Below are positions 24,794 through 32,484 of a stretch of 40,340 bases of DNA, in pieces (position 1 is the stretch's first letter; the number at the start of each line of letters is the position of its first letter). The notes beneath the pieces were generated by a model. That model ran no database searches. It had not been told where the DNA came from and saw only the letters and a list, made by a program, of their open reading frames with translations. A program made the translations under genes and the position numbers. The stretch comes from Gemmatimonadales bacterium UBA2982 (lineage in GTDB: Bacteria; Gemmatimonadota; Gemmatimonadetes; Longimicrobiales; Gaopeijiaceae), in NCBI GenBank assembly GCA_002347035.1, contig DEAM01000024.1:18271-58610 (forward strand). The letters are read 5' to 3'.

Positions 24794-25264
24794 CTACCAG
24801 CGGTAGTGGGCGAATGCTTTGTTCGCCTCTGCCATCCGGTGCGTGTCATCCTTTTTCTTGATAGTACTACCCTCCCCACGGCTGGCCGCGAGAAGCTCCC
24901 CAGCGAGTCGCTCTGACATGCTCTTCTCAGAGCGAGATCGCGCGAACCCAATAAGCCATCGAATTGCAAGCGCAGTGCGCCGATCAGGCCTTACCTCGAT
25001 AGGCACCTGATACGTAGCACCACCAACCCGCCGACTCTTTACCTCAAGTGCTGGCTTAGAATTATTCAGAGCCTGTTCAAACACCTCAACTCCTGGTTGA
25101 CCGGTTTTTTGCTCTAAGATCTCTACCGCATCGTAGAAAATCTTTTCGGCAATAGACTTTTTCCCGTCAAGCATCATGTTGTTGATAAACTTTGTGACAA
25201 CCTGCTTTAAAAAGATCGGGTCGGGAGCTGTCTCTCTCTTCTCTGCTCTCGTTCGGCGGCTCAT
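24794..25264 (-). CDS. rpsG: 30S ribosomal protein S7
   Basis: Primary 16S rRNA-binding protein of the head, 156 residues; in E. coli it represses the str operon by binding its mRNA. Family features: MSRRTRAEKRETAPDP, VVTKFINNMMLDGKKSIAEK, GGATYQVPIEVRPDRRTALA, and the C-terminal THRMAEANKAFAHYRW. ATG at 25264, 11 nt after rpsL, too tight for the E. coli-type intercistronic S7 site. Confidence 0.98.
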   Translation of the reverse strand: MSRRTRAEKRETAPDPIFLKQVVTKFINNMMLDGKKSIAEKIFYDAVEILEQKTGQPGVEVFEQALNNSKPALEVKSRRVGGATYQVPIEVRPDRRTALAIRWLIGFARSRSEKSMSERLAGELLAASRGEGSTIKKKDDTHRMAEANKAFAHYRW

Positions 25265-25275
25265 CGTACTGTCAA

Positions 25276-25647
25276 CTACCTAGGCCGCTTGGCCCCATAC
25301 TTAGAACGCCCTTGTCGTCGTGCCTCGACTCCAGAAGTGTCCAGGGTGCCGCGTATAATGTGGTATCTCACTCCGGGAAGGTCTTTCACTCGCCCGCCCC
25401 GAATTAGCACGATGGAGTGTTCCTGGAGATTATGGCCTTCTCCACCGATATAAGCCGTGACCTCAAATCCGTTCGTCAGCCGAACCCGGGCCACTTTACG
25501 TAAGGCTGAGTTAGGCTTCTTGGGTGTGGTCGTATACACGCGCGTGCAGACCCCCCGCTTCTGCGGGTTCCGCTGAAGGGCAGGCGCTTTGTTCTTCTTT
25601 TGCTGCGCCTTGCGACCCTTACGCACGAGTTGGCCGATGGTTGGCAT
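25276..25647 (-). CDS. rpsL: 30S ribosomal protein S12
   Basis: Decoding-centre protein, 123 residues. MPTIGQLVRKGRK start, TTPKKPNSALRKVARVRL with both lysines of the streptomycin region (K43, K44) and GGRVKDLPGVRYH (K88, D89, P91). These are the wild-type residues, so no streptomycin-resistance substitution is seen. The ATG at 25647 is the family start; the in-frame ATG at 25710 would add 21 residues across a hairpin and has no ribosome binding site. First gene of the str-S10-spc-alpha run. Confidence 0.97.
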   Translation of the reverse strand: MPTIGQLVRKGRKAQQKKNKAPALQRNPQKRGVCTRVYTTTPKKPNSALRKVARVRLTNGFEVTAYIGGEGHNLQEHSIVLIRGGRVKDLPGVRYHIIRGTLDTSGVEARRQGRSKYGAKRPR

Positions 25648-25665
25648 CTTGGTCTTCTTATCGCG

Positions 25666-25688
25666 AAAAACGCGCCTTTTGGGCGCGT
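25666..25688 (-). terminator. candidate attenuator in the rpsL leader
   Basis: On the minus strand a perfect 7-bp GC-rich stem (ACGCGCC / GGCGCGT, arms at 25682-25688 and 25670-25676) with a 5-nt loop runs straight into TTTTTC. This is the shape of a short intrinsic terminator, yet it lies only about 20 nt before the rpsL start codon and downstream of the candidate promoter. It may attenuate the str operon; alternatively it may mask or expose the ribosome binding site. Confidence 0.5.
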
Positions 25689-25739
25689 CGTGTAGGCTTC
25701 CCGCTGTCATTGCGGTAACCGGTCCGACTAGAGCATGGA

Positions 25740-25769
25740 AAGCTAGATACGGTGTGGGGGAGGTGTCAA
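25740..25769 (-). promoter_or_regulatory. candidate promoter for the str-S10-spc-alpha run
   Basis: The minus strand has a consensus -35, TTGACA (25764-25769), preceded by A-rich tracts (AAAATGAAGTGAAAA) that could act as an UP element. With 18-nt spacing the -10 would be TAGCTT (25740-25745), which keeps T1, A2 and T6 only. A start near 25733 would give a leader of about 86 nt that includes the hairpin before rpsL. The -35 is convincing, the -10 is weak. Confidence 0.5.
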
Positions 25770-25926
25770 CTGGCTTTTCACTTCATTTTCATGCGTTTCC
25801 AGGACATTAATCAGGCTCAGGCATGAAGAACTGAAAACTGGAAAAAACAATCTCCTTAAACTTGGCTCACTTGCCGATGAGTTAGAAAGGGAGCACGACC
25901 CACTCACACTACCTAACCCGGATTGA

Positions 25927-26430
25927 CTAGCACCAGAAACACCAATGATACGGTGGCCGGTAGTATGTGATCAGACGACCACAGACGATAACCCCTATCC
26001 AACAGGTCAGTGAAACGGCCGCGGCGAACTTGGCTGACAATGGAATGTCAGCATCCGAAGGAATCGCCTTAGCTGGCCCAAAAACAAAACAATAGAAAAA
26101 CGCCACATTCAAGCCTGCAATGCCCATTAGTGTGATTTTTATCTGGAAGGCTGGGTTGTACAAGTATTGGTCTGGAGCACTCACCAGAAACAGCACGCCT
26201 GTCAGAACATTTATGGCGTACCCCCCAACTCCCCAAGGCACCAGGCCGTGCATCGAGCTAATCGAGATCCCACGCCCTAGTCCCAGCATACGCATGTCGA
26301 AAACCCCAACTGTACCCACCAATAGAGATAGACCCATGAAATGGAGCGACTCTACAGCAGGCCAGCCCCAGGACGAGTTCATCATGGCATCGAGCCAGCC
26401 CACTTCTCCCAGAGCTTCAACGAACTCCAC
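25927..26430 (-). CDS. four-helix membrane protein, DUF6644-like (copy A)
   Basis: 167-residue integral membrane protein with four predicted helices at about 25-50, 62-84, 94-118 and 132-154. Function is unknown; from memory it resembles the DUF6644 family. Charged or polar residues in or near helices include H30, R47 in DMRMLG, N92-P93, K98, and R152 in GRLITYY. The C-terminus is unusual, aromatic with two cysteines (YHWCFWC). GTG start with GAGGAG about 10 nt upstream. It lies 14 nt after copy B, with which it aligns position for position over the first 100 residues, so the pair is a tandem duplication. Confidence 0.75.
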   Translation of the reverse strand: MEFVEALGEVGWLDAMMNSSWGWPAVESLHFMGLSLLVGTVGVFDMRMLGLGRGISISSMHGLVPWGVGGYAINVLTGVLFLVSAPDQYLYNPAFQIKITLMGIAGLNVAFFYCFVFGPAKAIPSDADIPLSAKFAAAVSLTCWIGVIVCGRLITYYRPPYHWCFWC

Positions 26431-26444
26431 TGGTGAGACACTCC

Positions 26445-26942
26445 TCAGGGAAGGTGAGACGCCATCAGGACGTTATACGTGTAGGCCAGGAGGCGCCCTG
26501 ACGTGATGGCTGCTGCCCAGAGGACTAGAGACGCCATAGCTACAAGTCTGGCCTTCTTTGGAAGCCGAATAGTGTCATACACGGCATCTCTGAGCAGCCT
26601 CTTCTCCCATCCTCGTGCAATAAATAGCGCCGCTATAACAGCCAAAAGCTTGAAGTAGAAAACTGGGTTTGTCAGAGCCTTAGTCGGGTAAGCAACTAGA
26701 AGAAGTCCGCCAGAAATCAACACTACAGCAAGCCCCCAATATGCGACCGGAGTGAAACGCGCCATTGCAGAGACAGGTACACGCCCTGCAACCCCTAGAA
26801 TCCGAAGTGCAATAGCGACATTTACGCCGACTACCATCGCCATCGAAAGTGAATGTAGGACTAGGCTAGAAAAAAACGCCGGCCCAGACTCTCGCATCCA
26901 GATACTGAAGCCTGTCTCTTCGAGCCATATGAAATAGTCCAT
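26445..26942 (-). CDS. four-helix membrane protein, DUF6644-like (copy B)
   Basis: 165-residue membrane protein with hydrophobic segments at about 23-50, 64-86, 93-110 and 134-152. It shares with copy A the residues H30, R47 (ALRILG), N92-P93, F95, K98 and the GRL motif (149-151). No catalytic domain is recognisable; a small membrane cofactor or sensor role is possible but unproven. ATG at 26942 with GGGGGAG upstream, 18 nt after the aldo/keto reductase, so the three genes probably form one transcript. Confidence 0.75.
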   Translation of the reverse strand: MDYFIWLEETGFSIWMRESGPAFFSSLVLHSLSMAMVVGVNVAIALRILGVAGRVPVSAMARFTPVAYWGLAVVLISGGLLLVAYPTKALTNPVFYFKLLAVIAALFIARGWEKRLLRDAVYDTIRLPKKARLVAMASLVLWAAAITSGRLLAYTYNVLMASHLP

Positions 26943-26960
26943 GACAAGCTCCCCCCCTCT

Positions 26961-28046
26961 CTAGTACCTCTCCTCGTCCGATTCAGGGAGTAGCGGGGGA
27001 CTCTCAGATGGAAGGCCATCTACGGTCGCTCCCGCATGCATAAGGTTATGCGCCATCTCAAGAAACGGGATCGGGAAGCTCAGCGTCGGTTTCGACACTT
27101 CGTCCAGTGCCTCGAACTCGTCAGTTTCTAACTCCACCGCTAAAGCTGAGAGGTTGCTTTCAAGCTGCTGTAATGTTCGAGCACCGATAATTGTAGAGTC
27201 GACCCCCGCCCTACCCTGTACCCAGGCGAGCGCTATAGCCGCCGGGCTAGTTTCGTGAGCGTCAGCAATCTTAGATAACTCGTCAATGATCTCGAACGTG
27301 CTTTCGGTCAGGTAGCTCTTCACGCGGTCCCCACGACCTGGTTCAATTTGTCCCATGTTCTCTCGCGTGTACTTCCCGGTCAGCACGCCACCACGCAACG
27401 GAGACCAAGGAGTCACCCCGAGGCCGAGCTCTTGTGCCATCGGCATCATCTCACCCTCAACAGTACGTTCGACAAGTGAGTACTCAATCTGAAGAGCTAT
27501 TAGGGGTGCCCAACCTCGAAATACAGCCATGACCTGTGCCTGTGCCACCTTCCAGGCCGGTGTATCAGAGAAACCTATGTAACGCACCTTACCCGACGTC
27601 ACCAGATCGTCAAGCGCCCGCATAGTTTCTTCGATAGGCGTGAACTGATCCCACAAGTGCATCCAGTAAAGATCAATGTAGTCGGTCTGTAGACGCCGAA
27701 GAGACCCCTCACAAGCTGCGATTATTGATTTTCTGCCAGCTCCGCCAGCGTTGGGGTCCGGAGGGAATAGATTGGAAAAGAATTTAGTGGCGATTACCAG
27801 TTGATCCCTTCTAAGACCTCTTTGCCGAACGTAGTCTCCGATGATCGCTTCGGAGTGCCCCTTAGTGTAGATGTTTGCTGTGTCAATGAAGTTGCCCCCC
27901 TTCTCTATATAGCGAGCCAAAATCACCTCTGAATCGGATACGCTCGATCCCCACCCCCAATCCTGACCAAAAGTCATCGCACCAAGACAAAAGGGACTAA
28001 CTCGAAGACCGGAGCGCCCAAGTGTCACGTAGTGATCTAAAGCCAT
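26961..28046 (-). CDS. aldo/keto reductase
   Basis: NADP(H)-dependent oxidoreductase of the aldo/keto reductase superfamily, 361 residues, probably cytosolic with no signal peptide. The catalytic tetrad is visible: D55 (FIDTANIY), Y60, K88 (IATKFF) and H130 (YWMHLWD). The barrel continues with KVRYIGFSDTPAWK, GVTPWSPLRGGVLTGKY and the cofactor-binding STIIGARTLQQLESN. It resembles the YajO/Tas-like group; the substrate is not predictable. The proline- and acid-rich C-terminus extends past the barrel. First gene after the rpoC terminator and head of the unit with the two DUF6644-like proteins. Confidence 0.92.
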   Translation of the reverse strand: MALDHYVTLGRSGLRVSPFCLGAMTFGQDWGWGSSVSDSEVILARYIEKGGNFIDTANIYTKGHSEAIIGDYVRQRGLRRDQLVIATKFFSNLFPPDPNAGGAGRKSIIAACEGSLRRLQTDYIDLYWMHLWDQFTPIEETMRALDDLVTSGKVRYIGFSDTPAWKVAQAQVMAVFRGWAPLIALQIEYSLVERTVEGEMMPMAQELGLGVTPWSPLRGGVLTGKYTRENMGQIEPGRGDRVKSYLTESTFEIIDELSKIADAHETSPAAIALAWVQGRAGVDSTIIGARTLQQLESNLSALAVELETDEFEALDEVSKPTLSFPIPFLEMAHNLMHAGATVDGLPSESPPLLPESDEERY

Positions 28047-28070
28047 GCTAGTCCTACCAAGTAGTGAGAG

Positions 28071-28091
28071 GGCTCCCCATGATGTGGAGCC
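28071..28091 (-). promoter_or_regulatory. small hairpin in the aldo/keto reductase leader
   Basis: ggctcc (28071-28076) and ggagcc (28086-28091) can form a 6-bp stem with a 9-nt loop, 25 nt upstream of the aldo/keto reductase start. No clear sigma-70 promoter was found between it and the terminator of rpoC, although one must lie near here if the unit is independent. Function unknown. Confidence 0.3.
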
Positions 28092-28124
28092 GAAGATTTA
28101 GTTGGAAGCGTTGTATTAAGTAGC

Positions 28125-28160
28125 AAAAGGAGGGGTTGCCCCTTGGGGCCACCCCTCCTT
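28125..28160 (-). terminator. intrinsic terminator downstream of rpoC
   Basis: Arms aaggaggggt (28127-28136) and acccctcctt (28151-28160) pair perfectly over 10 bp, and gccc/gggc extends the stem inside after one mismatch. On the minus strand it ends in CCTTTTGC, giving the U-tract expected of a rho-independent terminator, 34 nt past the rpoC stop. This should close the rplKAJL-rpoBC transcript. Confidence 0.85.
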
Positions 28161-28194
28161 GCCTGATCGGGCCTGGAAACCCTTTGATTCAGTC

Positions 28195-31100
28195 TTATTC
28201 TCCTGCCATCGCCAGTCCTGGGACCAACTCCCCAGGGTCCGTCAATGGAATAATTTCCTCATCGTAATACGACTGCTCCACCATGAATTCCACCTGCTGG
28301 TATCTATGGATACCGGTCCCGGCGGGAATCAGGTGCCCAATAATGATATTCTCCTTCAGGCCACTGAGCTCGTCGCGCGCACCCCGAACCGCAGCATCGG
28401 TAAGAACCCTTGTAGTCTCTTGGAATGAAGCAGCTGAGATAAACGACTCAGTGGTCAGACTCGCCTTGGTAATCCCTAGCAAAAGAGGCTCGGAACGAGC
28501 TGGCTTCGCATCTTCGGTGATAGCCTTCGTGTTCACCTCGCGAAATTCACTTCTGTCTACGTTCTCTCCCTCTAGGAGTTGGGTATCACCTGAATCAGTG
28601 ACCCTGACCTTCTGGAGCATTTGTCGGACGATTACGCCGATGTGCTTGTCGTTGATCTTCACGCCTTGGAGACGATAAACCTCCTGAATCTCGTTTAGGA
28701 GGTACTCCTGAACGGCGCGCGGCCCCTTGATGCTAAGGATGTCATGTGGGTTAACTGGCCCTTCACTCAGTCGATCCCCAGCACGCACCTTATCCCCTGA
28801 GTGCACACGCATATGCTTACCTACAGGCACATCATATGTGCGCTGCTCTCCAGTCTCAGGGGTCACATGGATCTGCCGCTTCCCACGCTTGATGTCCCCG
28901 AAATTGATTTCTCCATCGATCTCAGTGATAACTGCAGGATCCTTTGGGCGACGAGCTTCGAATAGCTCGGCCACTCTCGGCAAACCACCAGTAATATCAC
29001 GCGTCTTGTAAACCTCACGGCTGATCTTCGCGATGGTATCGCCAAGATTGACCTCGTCACCATCATTTAGCGTGAGTTGTGCACCAACCGGAATAATGAA
29101 CTCGCGCAGCTTTTCACGCTTTTTAGTTTTCTTTCGAATCTGGATCGTCGGGTGGAGTTTCTTCTCACGATCTTCCGTGATCGTCATCTGACGGCGACCG
29201 GTAGAGTCGTCAAGCTCTTCGCGCATCGTCTGCTCTTTGACAATATCGACGAACTCAATAACACCCTTTGCGTCTGCGACAACAGGCTCAGAATAAGGAT
29301 CCCAACTAAAAAGCAAATCTCCCGACTCAATCTTCTGACCTTCGTCAGCAGCAAGGGTCGCTCCGTACGGCACCGCAAGCCTACTGCGAACCGCACCCTC
29401 GTCAGTCTTCAAGAGAATCTCACCCTCTCGAGAGGTCACGATCCGCTCTTTTTCAGGCGTATTTACCGTTATCACCCGTTCGAGAGCCACCGTACCCTCA
29501 ATCTTAGAGTTCCGCTGCGTCTGAGCTGCGATGCGCGCAGCAGTCCCACCGATATGGAAAGTGCGGAGTGTCAGCTGTGTGCCAGGCTCTCCAATCGACT
29601 GCGCGGCGACTATCCCAACGGCCTCACCGATATCGATCATCTTCATCGTAGCGAGATTTCTCCCATAGCACATCTGGCAAAGACCCCGCTTCGCCTCGCA
29701 TGTGAGAACCGAACGGATGCGGGCCATCTGTAGCCCTGAGACCTCAATAGCCTCAGCGGACTCCTCGTCGATCAAAGACCCTGCCTGCACGAGAAGCTCA
29801 CCGTCGATCGGGTCGCAGACATCATCAAGCGCTACGTTACCCACGATGCGATCCATAAGGGGCTCGATGATGTCTTCGCCTTCTTTCAACGCGGTCATCT
29901 CGAGACCCAGAATCGTACCACAGTCGTCAGTCGAAATAGTCACGTCTTGTGCCACATCTACTAATCGGCGCGTAAGATAGCCAGCATCTGCAGTCTTGAG
30001 TGCCGTGTCAGCCAATCCTTTCCTTGCACCGTGTGTGGAGATGAAATACTCCACCACTGTGAGTCCCTCACGGAAGTTCGATTTAATCGGGCTCTCAATA
30101 ATCTCACCTATCCCACCTGTGAGCTTTTTCTGCGGCTTAGCCATAAGGCCACGCATTCCTGCTAACTGTCTCATCTGGTCACGGTTACCCCGCGCTCCGG
30201 ACGTCATCATCATATACACCGGGTTGAAGCCATCCTTCGACCGCTCCAGATGGCGCACCATAGCATCTGCCACATCATTGTTAGCATGCGTCCACGTGTC
30301 GATGACCTTGTTGTAGCGCTCTCCATTAGAGATAAAACCACTAGCATAAGCCTTCTGGAAGCGAGCCACCTCCGTATCCGCAGCACCCAGGATCTCGGCC
30401 TTTTCGTTGGGCACCTCCAAGTCATCGATACCCACGCTGATCCCACCCATAGTCGCATAGCGGAAACCGAAATCCTTTAGCGCGTCAAGAAACTCTGTTG
30501 TCCGCCCTAGCCCTGTAACCTGAAAGCACTCGAATGCTAGGTCTCCAAGTTCCTTCTTCCCGAAAGTCCGGTTCAAGAACCCGAGGTCATCTGGGATGAT
30601 CGAGTTAAAGAGGACTCGTCCCGCAGTCGTTCGATGCCACTCGCCGTCCTCCACTCCATCTCCGAAATCCTTCCCAGCCCAGTACCATACTGGAGAGTGG
30701 AATCCGACTTTCTCCTGAGCCAGGGCCATCTCGATTTCTCCATACGTGGAGAAACGCGGTGCCCCTTTAAAAATCTTTTCAAGCTCTGCGTCAGCTGCCT
30801 CCCGCACCTTTGCAGGTGCCTTCGTGTTCCTGACAACCTCTTCTGGATCTGTGACATGTAGGCCCGGATTTGTCAGATAGTAGGACCCAATAACCATATC
30901 TTGAGTCGGAGCAGCAATTGGGCGTCCATTGGATGGGAGCAAGATGTTGTTCGATGACAACATCAGTACCCGTGCCTCTAGCTGTGCCTCAAAGGACAAG
31001 GGTAGATGCACGGCCATCTGATCCCCATCAAAGTCAGCGTTGAAAGCAGCGCAGACGAGTGGATGAATACGGATCGCCTTACCTTCAACCAGCACAGGCT

Positions 31101-32484
31101 CAAATGCTTGAATCCCAAGTCGATGAAGCGTCGGAGCACGATTTAGTAGAACAGGGTGGTCCTTGATAATGTCTTCCAAGACCTCATAAACCTTGGGATC
31201 ATTGCTCTCCACAATCTTCTTAGCCCGCTTCACGGTCTCAGCCTCTCCACGCTTCTCTAGCTCGTGGATGATAAAAGGCTTAAACAGCTCAACGGCCATG
31301 GCCTTGGGAAGGCCACATTGGTGCAGTTTTAGCTCTGGGCCGACCACAATCACTGAGCGACCTGAGTAGTCTACACGCTTGCCGAGCAAGTTCTGGCGAA
31401 ACCGACCCTGCTTGCCCTTCAGCATATCACTGAGTGACTTCAATGGGCGCTTGCCACGACCTCGGATTGCCTTTGACCGCCGGCCGTTGTCGAAAAGGGC
31501 GTCTACCGCCTCCTGGAGCATTCTCTTCTCGTTCCGAAGGATCACCTCCGGTGCCCGCATGTCGAGAAGCTTCTTGAGGCGATTGTTCCGGTTAATCACT
31601 CTGCGGTAAAGATCATTCAGGTCAGAGGTCGCAAACCGGCCTCCGTCTAGCGGCACAAGCGGACGAAGATCTGGTGGGATCACCGGAATTACGTCGAGAA
31701 TCATCCAGTCTGGACGATTTCGGGCGTCCGGAGTCTCCCCTGAGGTGCGCAGAGCATCAACGACCTTTAAGCGCTTGAGTTTTTTCTTCTTTCTGTGCTG
31801 TGAAGTCTCATTGGCAATCTCGTACCTGAGCCACTCAGCCAGGCGATCAAGCCCCTTACCATCTGCGTTGCGGTCTTGGATCTTCCGCTTTTCAGGGTTG
31901 TCGAGCATCTTTAGTAGAGTCCGAGCAGCCTCCGCCCCGATCTCCGCTCTGAACGCCTCATCGCCCTCTTCTCGGGCCTTAACTCGGAGGTCGTAGTACT
32001 CATCTTCATCAAGGAGATCCTGAAACTCAACCTCCTGTTTTCCTGGGTTGGTAACAACATATGCCGCGTAGTAGATGACCTTCTCAAGGTCCTTCAGCGT
32101 CATGCCCAGGAGATAGCCTAGCTGACTAGGTAGCGTCTTGAACAACCAGATATGCGCAACAGGCACAGCAAGCTCGATGTGCCCCATACGCTCACGACGC
32201 ACTTTAGAAAGCGTAACTTCGACGCCGCATCGGTCACAGACGTGCCCGCGAAAACGGATGCGCTTGAACTTCCCGCAGTGGCACTCCCAGTCCTTCACAG
32301 GCCCAAAAATACGCTCGCAGAAGAGCCCGTCCCGTTCAGGCTTGAAGGAGCGATAGTTGATCGTCTCGGGTTTGACTACTTCACCGAACGACCACGAGCG
32401 AATCTCCTCAGGTGAGGCAAGCCTCACTTGGATGAATTCGAAGTCAGCAGCGCGCTGGTCCCGGGTCCTAGGGAAATCAATCAT
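28195..32484 (-). CDS. rpoC: DNA-directed RNA polymerase subunit beta'
   Basis: Largest polymerase subunit, 1429 residues. The first zinc site is C68, C70, C83, C86 (ECHCGKF, VCDRCG). The active-site NADFDGDQM places the Mg-binding aspartates at 484, 486 and 488. The second zinc cluster includes CEAKRGLCQMCYG, followed by GEAVGIVAAQSIGEPGTQLT of the bridge/trigger region. The ATG directly follows the rpoB stop with no gap, so the two are coupled. The usual C-terminal region is intact. Confidence 0.98.
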   Translation of the reverse strand: MIDFPRTRDQRAADFEFIQVRLASPEEIRSWSFGEVVKPETINYRSFKPERDGLFCERIFGPVKDWECHCGKFKRIRFRGHVCDRCGVEVTLSKVRRERMGHIELAVPVAHIWLFKTLPSQLGYLLGMTLKDLEKVIYYAAYVVTNPGKQEVEFQDLLDEDEYYDLRVKAREEGDEAFRAEIGAEAARTLLKMLDNPEKRKIQDRNADGKGLDRLAEWLRYEIANETSQHRKKKKLKRLKVVDALRTSGETPDARNRPDWMILDVIPVIPPDLRPLVPLDGGRFATSDLNDLYRRVINRNNRLKKLLDMRAPEVILRNEKRMLQEAVDALFDNGRRSKAIRGRGKRPLKSLSDMLKGKQGRFRQNLLGKRVDYSGRSVIVVGPELKLHQCGLPKAMAVELFKPFIIHELEKRGEAETVKRAKKIVESNDPKVYEVLEDIIKDHPVLLNRAPTLHRLGIQAFEPVLVEGKAIRIHPLVCAAFNADFDGDQMAVHLPLSFEAQLEARVLMLSSNNILLPSNGRPIAAPTQDMVIGSYYLTNPGLHVTDPEEVVRNTKAPAKVREAADAELEKIFKGAPRFSTYGEIEMALAQEKVGFHSPVWYWAGKDFGDGVEDGEWHRTTAGRVLFNSIIPDDLGFLNRTFGKKELGDLAFECFQVTGLGRTTEFLDALKDFGFRYATMGGISVGIDDLEVPNEKAEILGAADTEVARFQKAYASGFISNGERYNKVIDTWTHANNDVADAMVRHLERSKDGFNPVYMMMTSGARGNRDQMRQLAGMRGLMAKPQKKLTGGIGEIIESPIKSNFREGLTVVEYFISTHGARKGLADTALKTADAGYLTRRLVDVAQDVTISTDDCGTILGLEMTALKEGEDIIEPLMDRIVGNVALDDVCDPIDGELLVQAGSLIDEESAEAIEVSGLQMARIRSVLTCEAKRGLCQMCYGRNLATMKMIDIGEAVGIVAAQSIGEPGTQLTLRTFHIGGTAARIAAQTQRNSKIEGTVALERVITVNTPEKERIVTSREGEILLKTDEGAVRSRLAVPYGATLAADEGQKIESGDLLFSWDPYSEPVVADAKGVIEFVDIVKEQTMREELDDSTGRRQMTITEDREKKLHPTIQIRKKTKKREKLREFIIPVGAQLTLNDGDEVNLGDTIAKISREVYKTRDITGGLPRVAELFEARRPKDPAVITEIDGEINFGDIKRGKRQIHVTPETGEQRTYDVPVGKHMRVHSGDKVRAGDRLSEGPVNPHDILSIKGPRAVQEYLLNEIQEVYRLQGVKINDKHIGVIVRQMLQKVRVTDSGDTQLLEGENVDRSEFREVNTKAITEDAKPARSEPLLLGITKASLTTESFISAASFQETTRVLTDAAVRGARDELSGLKENIIIGHLIPAGTGIHRYQQVEFMVEQSYYDEEIIPLTDPGELVPGLAMAGE

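Noticed and set aside
25648..25710. 21-residue N-terminal extension of S12
   Set aside because: The codons cross the leader hairpin, lack a ribosome binding site and are not part of the S12 family N-terminus.
25842..25847. Six-base T-run (minus strand) after the DUF6644-like gene as an intrinsic terminator
   Set aside because: Only 3-4 bp stems can be drawn upstream of it, too weak for a confident call.
29077..29733. 218-codon open frame on the plus strand inside rpoC
   Set aside because: It is antisense to an intact, conserved part of rpoC and its translation shows no family features; long shadow frames are common opposite biased genes.
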